From Pseudopyrenochaeta lycopersici (Eukaryota; Ascomycota; Dothideomycetes; Pleosporales; Pseudopyrenochaetaceae), in the NCBI GenBank assembly GCA_003313425.1, contig NHZP01000004.1:62001-126000 (forward strand): a DNA stretch of 64,000 bases. Reading direction: 5' to 3'. The notes beneath the pieces were generated by a model. The model made no database searches. It had not been told where the DNA came from and worked only from the letters and a program-made list of their open reading frames with translations. The number at the start of each line of letters is the position of its first letter. Within the stretch, counting starts at the first letter, position 1. Of this stretch, positions 33,168 to 44,195 are shown piece after piece. Made by a program: the position numbers and the translations under genes.

Positions 33168-34820
33168 CTAATTATATCCCCGGTGAGGGAGTTGGCCTGG
33201 GAATTGGCCTGGGAGTTGGCCTGGGAGTTGGCCTGGAAACTGACGTGGGTTCTTCCCCCGCCTACCATGCAACACAGCATCAAGTTCATCTCTATACCTG
33301 CGCGGATTGCTCTCCTTCACATCCACACCATTGCCAAACCACTCTACACACTTCGAGTTAACCTCGTCGTCCTTGCCTTTCATCTCCTCCCTCAAGATCT
33401 TGACCTGTTTCTGGATTTCGATCCACAGCTCCAGCTTCTCGACATCTGGGTTGCTGCCTTCGTCGTCCAGCCTCTTCACGAAAGCTTCTTGGTTCACCTG
33501 TGTCATTGGGTCGAGCGGACCAGCCCAGCGCTCTGACTCGCGCTCAGCATCGTTGATGTCCTGGCCGCCTCGTGCGGCAATGGCGAGGAGGGAAGCGACA
33601 AAGGCTTCTTGCATGTACGCAAAGGAGAACTTGTCTGTAATCTCTGCAATCTTGGAGCACAGAGCATCTGGGAAGTCTAGATCCTTGTTGTCCGCGAGCT
33701 TGGCTTGCCAGAACTTGGCATACTGGACTCGTTCTTCGAAGCGAGGGTTGGGGAAGTAGTACTTCCTGTCAAAGCGGCTGGGCCTCTTCGCGATACCCGG
33801 GTCTAGTCTGTCAAGGTGGTTGGTGGAGCCAACCATCAAGATGCCATCATTCGACTTGAGACCATCGACTTCATTGAGGAAGTATGAGCGCACACTGTCA
33901 TTGACAATCGAGTCCAGGTCCTCGAAGACGAGGTAGCAGGGTGCTTCTTCGCGAGCTTTGTTGAAGATTTGGCGGATCGAGTACTCTGGGCCCGCATAGG
34001 AGGAGAGAGTGCGCACGTAGAGGGTAGGAACAGACAGGCGCGAGTCTCCGTTTCTGCCTCGCTGGTAAAGGCTGTGCATCATGGCCTTTATACTGATAGT
34101 CTTGCCATTGCCTGGAGGGCCGTAGTAGATGATACCCCTCTTCCAGGGCACCTTCAGGTTCTGGTACGTCTTTTGGCCGTCAAAGAAGTTCTCCACATCA
34201 GCAATGAGCGACTTCTTCATTCCCTCGTCCAGAATCACGCTATCCCAGGTACTATTCCTTACCGAATCGAACAATTGGGCACTCTTCTGCCAGTAGCCGC
34301 TATCAAAGACCCAGACCTCGTCATGCAGCTCCACGCCCCAGGTTGTGGCATCTTTGATCAGCTGGTCCACCTTGTGCGGTGCATTCGTGAGGATGTAGTG
34401 GTTCGTTACGATTGGATACGACGACGAGCCATCTCTCCCATCTGCAATATACACTATGGCCTCTTGGTCGTTCCACTTGTACATGTACTTGCCAAAGAGG
34501 ACCTGCTCCACCATGGCGCCTGGCCGGGAGTCTAGCCTCCTAGCCGGCGGGAAGTATGAGCGCCATTTCAAGCCAGCGCCATGTACAGGATCTCTGACGG
34601 TATCCTCGAGCGGAGTAGCTTTGGCAAAGCCAGCCGCGGCATAGGCGAGCAGGTTGAGCGCGCCCTCGGGGGCGATGACGAGGTCGAGGTTGGGGTACTG
34701 TGTGCGGAGGGCTTCGACGAGGATGATGTCAGTATTGACGCGCTTGGCAGACGAGTGCTCGAAGTACTGGAGGCTGGTCAAGTCCTCGTGGAGGGTGAAG
34801 TTGGAGCTCTGTTCTGCCAT
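33168..34820 (-). CDS. AAA ATPase, BCS1-like, with C-terminal PGQ repeats
   Basis: Single exon of 550 aa from MAEQSSNFTL. The AAA module has Walker A GPPGNGKT (about 234-241), Walker B YLVFEDLDS (about 297-304), sensor 1 GSTNHLDRLD and the arginine-finger region RPSRFDRKYYF. The preceding domain (RSYFPPARRLDSRPGAMVEQ) is common to cytosolic fungal BCS1-like ATPases. There is no transmembrane or mitochondrial signal, so it is not the mitochondrial Bcs1 itself. The tail carries about four PGQ(L/F) units encoded by 12-bp repeats. Substrates are unknown. The gene converges on the MEMO gene (217 bp apart). Confidence 0.8.
   Translation of the reverse strand: MAEQSSNFTLHEDLTSLQYFEHSSAKRVNTDIILVEALRTQYPNLDLVIAPEGALNLLAYAAAGFAKATPLEDTVRDPVHGAGLKWRSYFPPARRLDSRPGAMVEQVLFGKYMYKWNDQEAIVYIADGRDGSSSYPIVTNHYILTNAPHKVDQLIKDATTWGVELHDEVWVFDSGYWQKSAQLFDSVRNSTWDSVILDEGMKKSLIADVENFFDGQKTYQNLKVPWKRGIIYYGPPGNGKTISIKAMMHSLYQRGRNGDSRLSVPTLYVRTLSSYAGPEYSIRQIFNKAREEAPCYLVFEDLDSIVNDSVRSYFLNEVDGLKSNDGILMVGSTNHLDRLDPGIAKRPSRFDRKYYFPNPRFEERVQYAKFWQAKLADNKDLDFPDALCSKIAEITDKFSFAYMQEAFVASLLAIAARGGQDINDAERESERWAGPLDPMTQVNQEAFVKRLDDEGSNPDVEKLELWIEIQKQVKILREEMKGKDDEVNSKCVEWFGNGVDVKESNPRRYRDELDAVLHGRRGKNPRQFPGQLPGQLPGQFPGQLPHRGYN
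33189..33236. repeat. 12-bp minisatellite inside the AAA ATPase gene
   Basis: Four units of GA(G/A)TTGGCCTGG in tandem (33189, 33201, 33213, 33225), with a degenerate fifth at 33237. On the coding (minus) strand each unit is CCAGGCCAA(C/T)TC and encodes Pro-Gly-Gln-(Leu/Phe). The unit length is a multiple of three, so copy-number change would keep the frame. Confidence 0.9.
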
Positions 34821-37598
34821 GGTGAGCTATTGGGGGCCTAAGTAGGGAGCTAGCGGAGCGAGGGGGTGCAGTGTTGGAGCTGTGCTTGGTGCCAAAAGAA
34901 GTGCTGGAAGCTGCAGGAGCGACTGTCAATGTACATAAACACCACAGAGTCTGTGGTTGATCAATATGAGAGCTTGTGTCTGCCTAAACACTGCCTCAGG
35001 GAGGAGCTGCCCAGAGGTCAGCGTTACGCGTGCTGGAGCCGAGTTGTCTCGAAGGATGAGCTTCCCCGCGCTAGCCACACCTCGCCTGTGCCATTACGTA
35101 GCTACGGCTGGCCTCGAGCCCTCAACACCAAACAGACATCGCCATCATTTCTGAGATGGATTTCGGTGCAAATAGCAATTGCCCCTGTTACTTATCGTTG
35201 TTGGCCCTGGCGCTGCCATTACTGATGCTTGCAGAGGTAGCGAGACGCGCCAAGTTTACCAAGCCGGGAAGATCTGACAAGAAACGCCACTTTTCGCCCA
35301 GGAACTGTTTGTTGCGACGTCCGAACATGTTCTCTCGTGTGATTGCGGTCGTCAGAGGATGTACGGAGCGTTCAAGCGCCGCAAAAAGTTAGAAGCGGAC
35401 CATCGGAGGCTTTTCAAATACACGCGCGCCATCGCCTAGGATAGGCAACGCGGAAGCCAGCGGAGGCGTTAGTTGGTGCTGCTGTTTTGTCATCCTCGCC
35501 GTATTGGAGCTGACGACAACCACATTGTTTAGCATCTTCGACCTTCTAGTGTGCCCGCACGCAGGGACAATGCGGAGAACCCAGATCATGGTTGACCATC
35601 TCCACATCGTGCCCGCTAGGGAATCTGGAATATCGCAACCAGCCTCTCCATCAGGTTCGAGAGGAGTACCTTGACCACAGCTTGCAATTGGCCTGATGGG
35701 CACACCCTGCTGCACCCGTTGCCCCGGTCCTCCTCAGGATTCTCAAGGCATGCTTGAAAGCGCTCATTGAAGGGTTGTATGCATGAAGCCATCGGCACTT
35801 ATGGGGACAAATAGACTTGACCCTGGAGACATCAAGTAAACAAGGGTTGCCGGAGAAGCCTCGCAAGCAACGCCACCGCAATATATCAAAAGGGTGCGCC
35901 GGCACGATGCGATTAGCCTAATGAGCATGGGACCGCCAGATCGTTGCTACTTTGACACACAGCTTCATCGCGACCACATCCATGGGAGCCAATGAGGATG
36001 CCCTCCGCCCCCAAGGAGTGTACCCCTCTCTACTCGTCGAAAAAGTTTGCTGAGACTCTTCTGAAATATTTTGAAGGGAAAGCCAGCTTCGAATCGTAAA
36101 GGCAGAGAAAAAACTCCTCGCTCCTTGCAGCATCTCCACTTCAGAAGTCGGCCGCGCAACAAAACCAATGTCACGGCACGGTAGTGTGAATTCGAAACGA
36201 TTTGACACCTCCCGCTGGCCCGAGCAGTTAAACGGGCCAATCTGTAGCTCAACTGCAAACTCTGCTGAGTGGTGAGATTTTGACGTGCTCCACTCCTCAA
36301 TCCCATGGAGCCCCAGATGAACCAGGAAGGTCGCGGCTTCTACCATGGCAGCGCTGTTGATCCCACAACTATAGCCATAGTTTCTCTTTTCCCAGGCTTG
36401 AACTTGTATGCCATGTCTCACAAGTCGCAGCAATGCGAATTCACTACGTCTTGCTTGTCGTGAGAATCGAGATGACGTTGTGTTGCGCTTCTGGCTTGGT
36501 GCCGGTGGCTGATGCCGAGGCTCTTGGACAAAGCTTAACCTTGCACACCTCGCGGTCCATGCCATCATCATCCCGTCTCCTCCGACAACCCCTAGTCTTT
36601 ATGCGATGAAGCCAATCCCGACATCTCCGGTAGAAGTGCTTACACAGTTCTGGGCGCGGCAGTGGCTTTAGATGATAGAATATCAACAAGTGATCAACGA
36701 GGCTGTATTCACAGTATCCGCAATACCCGGCAAGGCAGCTCTAAACACAGAGTGGAGCCGTTGCCAGGCAAAGCAGTGCATGAGTTATTCACCATTATGC
36801 TTGAAGGTCCACCTCGCGCTCCACTGCGCCGAGCAAATTGAGCGTCGTGCACTAACTCCGTCAGATGGCGCATGTTGGACCAGGGGTTTACTCGCGCAGG
36901 CAGTTCGCTGTCATCAAATTGTCAAGGGGTAGTCCAACAAATACGAGCTTTTGATGGAAATATACAGTTCCGTGCTTTGGCAGTTGAACATTGGGGACGC
37001 TGGGCGCCTCGCGAATCAATGTGTCATGGATCCGAGGTCACCATGATGTAAGGCTGGAGATCTGAAGGCCGACACAGATTCTCCCATTGTCCCGCGTCAT
37101 CGTCAGAAAGACAGCTCATCTGAGAAGCAGAAAATCCACCTAGTCGGCTTGTGCACCAGTCGAATCGTTGTGTTTGGCGTTCGCCCGCCCTCGGCAAGCT
37201 TCTTTTGGGGCGCCGATCCACTTCGCAAGTGGCGTTTGGATGACTGACTACCGTTCGCCTGCACACCTGATTGACCGGGTGTGGACACCCCATGTCGCTC
37301 CTTTACCCGGTCTGGAGAGGTGAATATGGGGACGGATTTGAGTGGTCTGCTTAGCACCTGTTTGAATTCTAATTACATATCCTTAGTCGGTCGTACTAGA
37401 GCGAGTATGGATTCCACCGCCCATGGCACACGTCGTTTGACTATGCCTCCCCTGCGACGTCTGATCTGGAGATATATGAACCCCAACCCCCCAGAATTGT
37501 TATTCCCTTTTCCCCAGACTACTCGACTGTCATTTGGACTCAGATATCTGAACTCTTCAGTCCCTCGTCAGGCCCCGTGAACATTCACATACATCATA
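34821..37598. other. 2.8-kb intergenic region, no convincing gene
   Basis: The longest frame, 35918-36571 (minus, 217 codons from ATG), has somewhat protein-like stretches (FVARPTSEVEMLQG) but no domain or membrane logic and is shadowed by other frames; it is left uncalled. The left edge includes the AAA gene promoter and the last ~300 bp the acetate transporter promoter and leader. The rest is ordinary mixed sequence. Confidence 0.4.
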
Positions 37599-38653
37599 AT
37601 GGCAACAGCTCGTGAGCATAACGACACCACTGTAAGTTGCAACGTCTTATCAAGTTGTTCCGTACCTAATCATCGATGAAGCGTGGCTCCAGCTTTGAGA
37701 AGACCACAAATGGCACCAACACACTCGACCACGCTCACAATGGCAACACAACCAAGCAAAGGACGCCGTATGACTACGGCGGCAATCCTCTAGCACACAT
37801 TGCTACCAACAACCCGGACATGCGTCTCACTGCCTTTGGCGGTGAATTCCAGCCCGGTCTCTACAGGCCCCCGAACCGCAAGTTTGCCAACCCAGCGCCC
37901 CTTGGTCTCTCAGCTTTTGCCTTGACGACTTTTGTATTGTCGTTGATCAATGTCAATACTCGCGGCATTGGCCACCCCAACATCGTCGTCGCTCTGGCGT
38001 ACGGATACGGTGGCTTGGTCCAGCTCCTTGCGGGCATGTGGTATGTATACAATGCTCCAGTGCAAAATCGCAATCTAACAATCATGCTAGGGAAATGGCT
38101 GTTGGTAACACCTTTGGTGCCACTGCTCTCTCCTCCTACGGCGGTTTCTGGCTTTCGTTTGCCATCATTCTCACCCCTGGTGGTTTCGCTATTGAGTCCT
38201 CGCTCGTTGAGTTCGGCGAGGCGACATTCCTCAACTCGTTCGGCTTGTACCTGATGGGATGGTTCATCTTTACCTTTATCCTCTTGCTCTGCACCCTTCG
38301 GTCGACAGTTGCATTCTTCTCCCTCTTCTTCACCCTCGACCTGGCGTTCTTGCTCCTCGGTGTTGGATACCTTCAACACGATGGCGCGCACCCTCAAAGC
38401 GGCTGCATCATTGCTGGCGGTGCTTTTGGTCTTATGGCTGCCTTCCTCGCATGGTACAATGCTCTCGCTGGTATTGCCGACAGCTCCAACAGGTTAGTCT
38501 TTTACATAAAACTCGCACTCAAATGCATCTGCTGACACAGCTTACAGCTTCTTCGTCATCCCCGTCGCCCACTTCCCATGGTCGGAGAAGGGTCGCGAGA
38601 GGCGCCACAAGGTCGACAACTCGGAAGCCCGAGATGCCGCCCACACAGCCTAG
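37599..38653 (+). CDS. GPR1/FUN34/YaaH family acetate transporter
   Basis: Four exons (37599-37631, 37682-38040, 38091-38492, 38548-38653) with introns of 50, 50 and 55 bp give 299 aa. A polar N-terminus of about 85 residues ends in the family signature NPAPLGLSAFALTTF. Six membrane helices follow, including VALAYGYGGLVQLLAGMWEM and the conserved FGATALSSYGGFWLSFA, and the tail FFVIPVAHFPWSEKGRE is cytosolic. In Yarrowia, Aspergillus and yeast this family imports acetate and related short acids with protons. An acyl-CoA synthetase converges on it 1 kb away, but that enzyme is of the malonate-activating type. Confidence 0.9.
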
Positions 38654-39672
38654 AAACGGCGCAGTTAGGCATTTATTGAGATACCCTATTCTTATTCCCG
38701 CTTATGGCTAGGGAAAAGTTGTGTATGTATGCAAGAAAGTCCGACACTGGTTGATCGGCACCCGCGGAGTGCCGACGCTAAGATTGAAGCCGCATTCGAC
38801 ATGCACCAATCACGCGCTGTTATTTGTCTAGCACCAATCCATGATGACGTAATACCACACTTTAGTAATAACCGCATTTCAAAATAATGTCATCATATTC
38901 TTTAATTCCGCATTCTCCCTCCCGCCAGTGAAGTCGCATTACATGGAAATAAACGCATGCAATAACTACTAATAATGCATTTCATAAATGATAAAAACAA
39001 TCATCTCAACACCCTATATCACAATCCACTCCCCAAATAACACACTCTCTTCCAAACTCCCCTCTTTCTCCCTCCCACCCAGTAAGGCAACGATCCCCCG
39101 CCATCGCCGATCCAAACAATCCCACACCGCATCCTACAATCCCATCCCCGCCTTTCGCAAATGCCATGTTTCGCTCCCCCGCTCACGCCTGACGTGCGCC
39201 ACGCCTCCTAGCCCCCCGTTGCCAGGCACGCCTAAGCTTTGCGGAGGCGCGCGGCGGCCTTGGGTGAAGTCAGTGGCGTGTGTGTGTTTGGAGTGCGCTC
39301 CGAGGCGGGTGAGGTCATTGTGTTGGTGAGGGGATGACGAGGGATGGTGGGTGTTTGTGGGAGAGATGGGAAATGGAAATGGAGCAAGGAGTAGAGTAGG
39401 ATTGACCAAGTGGCTTGTTTGTATTTGACTGAGGTTTTGATGTGTTTGGTCTGACAACGCGATTGTATTTGTGCGCTCGTGTTCTTTGGGACTATGGAAG
39501 CTTGTGTATGGTGCGAGTGCTTGTTCCGACGGCGATTCAGAGAGTGCCTAATTAACCTGTTGTTGAAAACATGCTGTTTGAGAATTGTGCTAGACTAAAA
39601 TTATGTACATGAACTACTAAAAGCCGTATATGCAAGGTAGTCGTCTCCTCATGCTTCGTGACATGTACATAC
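38654..39672. other. Intergenic region, convergent 3' ends
   Basis: 1019 bp between convergent genes. It includes an AT-rich segment (38870-39040) and a C-rich then G-rich stretch (39060-39400). No gene called; the open frames on the two strands overlap and have no domain. Confidence 0.45.
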
Positions 39673-41600
39673 TCATACACTCCCATTCGGTACTTGTACA
39701 GCGCCATTCTGCTTGCTGCCCTCAAGGGGCTCACCCCAAATCTGCTTGACCAACTGCTTCTTATTGATCTTGCCCATTGCGTTCCTTGGTATGCTTTCCA
39801 CGACCTTCATCTCCTGAGGGATTTTGTAATTGGCCAGCATATCTTTCAGCGCTCTCCTCATATCCATCGCTCCCCATGCTTTACCCCCCCTCCCTGCCGT
39901 CTTACCCTTCTCGCTCAGGACCACGACGGCAGCGACTTTTTGACCCCAAGCCTCCGAGGGTAGACCTACCACGGCAACTTCGGATATCAGGGGGAGCGAG
40001 AGCATTTCGCGTTCAATCTCAAGTGCAGACACTTTCTCGCCGCCGGTTTTGATGATGTCGGCGGACATGCGACCTTGGATGAGGTACAGAGGTCCCTGAG
40101 CCCATTTCTGGCCGCTCTTGCCGGCACCTTGCACACTGCGTCGCACTGCCACATCGCCTGTCTTGAACCACTTCCCTTGGCCATCGGTGTCTTCCACGAA
40201 TTCCTTGGACGTAGCTCCGGGATTCTTCCAGTATTCTCGGAAGATGGTTGGCCCACGTAACTGTATTTCTCCTTGCCGTTCGCGGCCTGTTGACGCATCA
40301 ATCTCTTTGCCCACCTCGATTATCTCGCCCGTGTCTGTGTCCACGAGACGCGCTTGCACCGACGGCAGCGGCCACCCGACTGCACCGTCGATGCGATCGG
40401 CAAAATCTAAACCGCATGACAGAGCCATGCCAACCTCAGTCATGCCATACCGCTCCAGCAAGACATTTCCGCCACTGAGCTCTGTCCACGCCGATTTAAC
40501 AGGTGTCGGGAGGGCCGCAGAGCCAGAGATGTTGAGACGCAAATTCGACGGGTGCAGAGCAGTCTTCGTCGCCGCTTGCAGCTCTGGGGTCAGCTGTGGG
40601 TGTGAGGAAAGAAGACGGGCGTATATTGTGGGAACGACTGTGAGAAAGGTAATTGGCTTCTTCGCGGGATCGGGATTTGGTAAGAAGGGAGCTGCCAGTC
40701 GCTCCCAGGCGGCTGAAGCGTTGAACGGAAATTGAAACTCGATTGTGCTGCCTGCGAAGAGAGGGGTGAGAAGCGCATTCACGGTGCCGTGGATATGATG
40801 TAGGGGTAAAACGTGCAATAGCACATCTTCTTTGCTGTAGTTCCAGGCCTCCAATAGCGACTGCGACTGCGCGGTGAGCACGTCTTGTGGGAGCAGCACA
40901 CCCTTTGGTCTGCTTGTTGTTCCTGACGTATACAACATCATCCCACCCTTATCACTGGTAGGCTCTTCCAGGGTGACGTAGTCATCTGTCTTGCCCATCA
41001 TAATCTTCTCCTGCTTGTAGTTGATAGGGTTCGTCTCCACGCCTTGGCTCAACACATCGTCTGCCTGGCTCTGGAACTTCTCAGACGAGAGCAGCATAAG
41101 CGATTCGCTTTGATCGACGATGTACCTCAGCTCGTGCGCAGGGAAGGTGGGCGACAGCGGTACGGCAACAGCATGGGCGGCGAGAATGGACAGCAGCGTC
41201 ACTAAGAATGTGTCAATTGCAGGTCGTTTGTGGGGGGTCCTGTGGAATGCGTACCTACATAGTCATATCCATTTTCTACCAGGAAGGAGATCCTCTGGCC
41301 CTCTGCACTCTGCCCGTTGGTATTTCTCTGCATCTTGTCTTTGGCCGCCGCAACATCATTCACCAGCTCCCCATAGGTGAACCGTCGGCCGGACAGCGAG
41401 TGTATTATAGCCGTGCTCTGAGCGTCATGCTTCTTAATCGCCTCAAATATGGGCAACCGGGGGAGTGTTGATGCCATCCTCACGGTAGAGGATGATGTGC
41501 AGGCAACAGGGTGAGCGAAGTGGGTGGGAGACCGAATGTACGAGGACAGCGATATTTTATGGCGCGAGAGAGTGCGAGAGAAAAGGTTACGTGCCCACAT
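39673..41600 (-). CDS. Malonyl-CoA synthetase-type acyl-CoA synthetase (ACSF3-like)
   Basis: Exons 41255-41600 and 39673-41201 joined across a 53-bp intron (NGYDYV-VTLLSILAAHA) give 624 aa. AMP-forming ligase motifs are complete: MLYTSGTTSRPKGVLLPQ, ERYGMTEVGMALS, KWFKTGDVA and the C-terminal NAMGKINKKQLVKQ with the catalytic lysine. ERYGMTEVGMALS is typical of the ACSF3/MatB branch, so the inferred reaction is malonate (or methylmalonate) + ATP + CoA to the CoA ester. Residues 1-41 (MWARNLFSRTLSRHKISLSS...) form an Arg/Ser-rich mitochondrial presequence. A second ATG at residue 42 (MASTLPRLPIFEAI) would give a form without it. Confidence 0.88.
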
Positions 41601-42025
41601 GGCCGCGGATTTGCGCCCAGGATCAGCGCGATTGATGCAAGATGCAAGGCGTCGGAGTACGGCAGTTCGGTAGGGAAGATACTAGGCTCAATGCCGGAAT
41701 CTGTCGCCCTGCTGGAAGCTCGGCTACGACTATGCAAGTGGGATTGGCATTCTTCAGGTGCTTCAGGTGATGGACATCCCTTATCAGCTGCTTGCGAAGA
41801 TGATATAGCCGACTTTAGTATGCTGTTGCGGCGTCAATTGCTCGTCAACGGAGCTTCTCAGCTTCGTGAAGCTCGACGCGCTCGCTCCAACTTCCCACCC
41901 CGACCGGCTTGGCAACCGCTTCGGCTTGCATTTCTGCTCCCGAATCATCCAAATCTCAACACCACGCTCAACACATCTTATTGGTCCCTTATTCACGGCC
42001 AACTCAAGACCGCCCCTCCCTGTTG
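41601..42025. promoter_or_regulatory. Divergent promoter, malonyl-CoA synthetase / BolA-like
   Basis: 425 bp between the ATGs of two divergent genes whose products both carry mitochondrial-type N-termini. It holds a tandem TTCAGGTGC/TTCAGGTGA (about 41754-41771). Open frames crossing the interval are not supported. Co-regulation is only an inference from position. Confidence 0.4.
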
Positions 42026-42584
42026 ATGTTCCTGCGAAGAGTAGCCGTCGCTGGAAAGCGGTACATGTCAGCCATGTCCCAATCCATGACTCCAATGGAG
42101 GATGCGCTGCGGGCAAAGGGAAGCTCTCACCTCGGATCATCTCATCCAGACACCCAGACCACCAAGAATGTCTGGGTATAAATACTAACTGTCTTGTAGA
42201 TTACAGATGCACTGAAGCCAACCACACTGGAAATATTCAACGATTCACATAAACACGCACATCACAAAGCGATGCAAGGAGTAACAAGCAGAGAGGTAAT
42301 TGACACCCTCCTCACCAAAGACATTGACTAACATAACATAGACACACTTTCGGTACGCCTATCACGTGTATCTAACCTGCCCATGCAGAATAGCTAATAG
42401 CCGTAGTGTTGTCATTACATCTACAGCCTTCCAAGGCAAAATGCAACTCGCAAGACACCGCATGATCAACTCACTCATGAAAGATGAGATGGCACAAGAG
42501 GGCGGCATCCATGCTTTGCAGCTTACAACTCGAACCCCCGAAGAGGAAGAAAGCAGAAAACAAAAAGAGACTGCTCCAGCATGA
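42026..42584 (+). CDS. BolA-like protein, probably mitochondrial
   Basis: Exons 42026-42112, 42200-42295, 42342-42352 and 42401-42584 give 125 aa. The second exon reads ITDALKPTTLEIFNDSHKHA, the third is an 11-nt microexon encoding THF plus part of Arg, and the last reads SVVITSTAFQGKMQLARHR. Together they make the BolA fold with the conserved HAHH and the FxGKxxxxRHR signature, which work with monothiol glutaredoxins in iron-sulfur cluster delivery. The N-terminus MFLRRVAVAGKRYMSAMS looks like a mitochondrial presequence. The first intron has no usable GT donor; GC at 42113 with the CTAAC branch and GTAG acceptor fits best. The last acceptor may instead be at 42388, adding four residues. Confidence 0.85.
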
Positions 42585-42755
42585 TTTGCATTATGCCAGC
42601 ATATCAGATACCCCAATCAACATCAATCTTTTGTGTATTTTTTGTCAACCATTGTTCCTGTCCTTACGCGGCTTGAAATCCCAGCAAGATCATGCTCGTC
42701 AGTCTTGAAACCTCATCAGTCAGATGCAGCAATCACACTCCACCTCCCCACTTAC

Positions 42756-42956
42756 CTAACTATCCCGACCCGCGTTCTTCACTTTGGCGCACTTGCACGC
42801 ACGTTTAGCGAGGTCAACATACTCGGATCCATGAGCAAGATCTGTAGAGGCATCGCGGGCCATGTTCTTAACGGCGACGCCAGCATCGACCGCCTCAGGA
42901 ATGGCAAGAGCGCTTCCGGTAAGGAGGAGAGTCAAGAGGGCTTTGGTTGGCAGCAT
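42756..42956 (-). CDS. Small secreted protein with Kex2-type site
   Basis: 66 aa starting MLPTKALLTLLLTGSALA, a clear signal peptide with likely cleavage before IPEAVDAG. The mature part is short and ends LAKR-ACKCAKVKNAGRDS, where KR is a Kex2-type dibasic site preceding a small two-cysteine tail. A GTAAGT directly after the stop and a weak GTCGGG within the last codons leave open that a further exon adds more cysteines. It resembles small secreted candidate effectors or processed peptides in size and layout only; no homologue is recognised. A TATA box lies about 105 bp upstream of the ATG. Confidence 0.6.
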   Translation of the reverse strand: MLPTKALLTLLLTGSALAIPEAVDAGVAVKNMARDASTDLAHGSEYVDLAKRACKCAKVKNAGRDS

Positions 42957-43058
42957 GTTGAGATTGATGATCTAAACTGGCAAATCTATCTGTGTTTGAT
43001 TACCGATTGTGTGGTCAGTAAGTTGTTGAAGACGGCAAAATGGCTCCACTGAAGTGTT

Positions 43059-43064
43059 TATATA
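43059..43064 (-). promoter_or_regulatory. TATA box of the small secreted protein gene
   Basis: On the minus strand this reads GGCTATATAAAC, a good TATA element about 105 bp before the ATG at 42956. The spacing fits a leader of roughly 50-70 nt. Confidence 0.5.
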
Positions 43065-44195
43065 GCCATCTCTACTCTACCAATTCTGATTCCTCTTCTC
43101 CTTCTCTTTCCCTCCCCCTCCCCTCCAATTCTCCATGCTTCTCCCTCCTCGCCGAGCACTCTGTGTCCGCATCACCCATACCATGGGGAACTGAAGTTCC
43201 AAGATGGTAATAGATTAATACGAGATCACAAAAAGACACAATATCTACGCGAACATCAACGCAAACACCAACACGAGCCTCATCGCTTAATTCTTGATTG
43301 CATACAGTGAATCCCCGCAAGTCTACAACCATCCAGACTGCCGTTTGCATATGCAAACATATCTGCATCACCACGTGTCTCGCCAATCTCGCGTTCTTGT
43401 CCCGAACTGATCGCCTCCTGTGTGGACGTTGCGGTGCCGAGTGCGCCCGTATTCCCTGGAGATAGAAGATGAAGTATGAAAACCGTGGTATCTGTTATTA
43501 GATCTAGCGTTACCCCTGTGGGGAATGCAAATATACAGTGTTGTCCAGGAACCAGCAACGTATCTTGGAGATCCCTAGCTGTGAGTACACTGCCGCAGAT
43601 GGATTACAACATTGTACAGTAGTTTGCATACTTTGGACAGCAATGGGCGCCCATGACGGAAGTGGTGTATTCTGCGAGGTAGAGGCAAGGCTTTCCACTT
43701 TTGGCGGCAATTAAGGAGCACTACGAGAGATCGGGGTTTATCTACGAAAGGTGTCGAGTAGTGATCAACGAGAGCAAAATCATACTTGGAGAGAAAGATA
43801 CAGAGCATCACCTTAAGACATATATACAAGAAGACTGATCCCAAAAGACAAGCGAATGTGTTTTGGATTTTTTATATGCACGATATTTCTGTAGAACCAA
43901 CACCACAAAGGAGAACCTTGGACGAAAACGACATAACAGATGAACAGCTTAGCCAAAAGCCAGTTCCACTCCATACCAGCACCATAGTTGCTCAATAAAC
44001 AGTATGTCATCCATACGCAACATTCTTGATAATTCCTTCCACTCTCAACCCAACCTGCAGACACCCACAAGTCACCTGCCCTCAAAATGACATCTAACAA
44101 TATAAAACGCATTCGCACTCATTGTCAATCCTCTCCCACCACAAAGCCTAGCCGAGCCATATCTCCCGCAGAAACCCTCGTCCAGTCTAACCCTA
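43065..44195. other. Intergenic region between two small secreted protein genes
   Basis: About 1.1 kb with short overlapping frames on both strands, none with a domain. A CT-rich run (about 43084-43155) is the only marked composition feature. Confidence 0.45.

Noticed and set aside
33183..33536. 117-codon plus-strand frame starting with ELAWELAWELAW repeats
   Set aside because: Antisense reading of the 12-bp minisatellite and the AAA ATPase gene.
35918..36571. 217-codon minus-strand frame in the 34.8-37.6 kb spacer
   Set aside because: Starts with three consecutive ATGs and has some protein-like patches, but no domain or splice support; a frame this long is only mildly unexpected by chance in the window.
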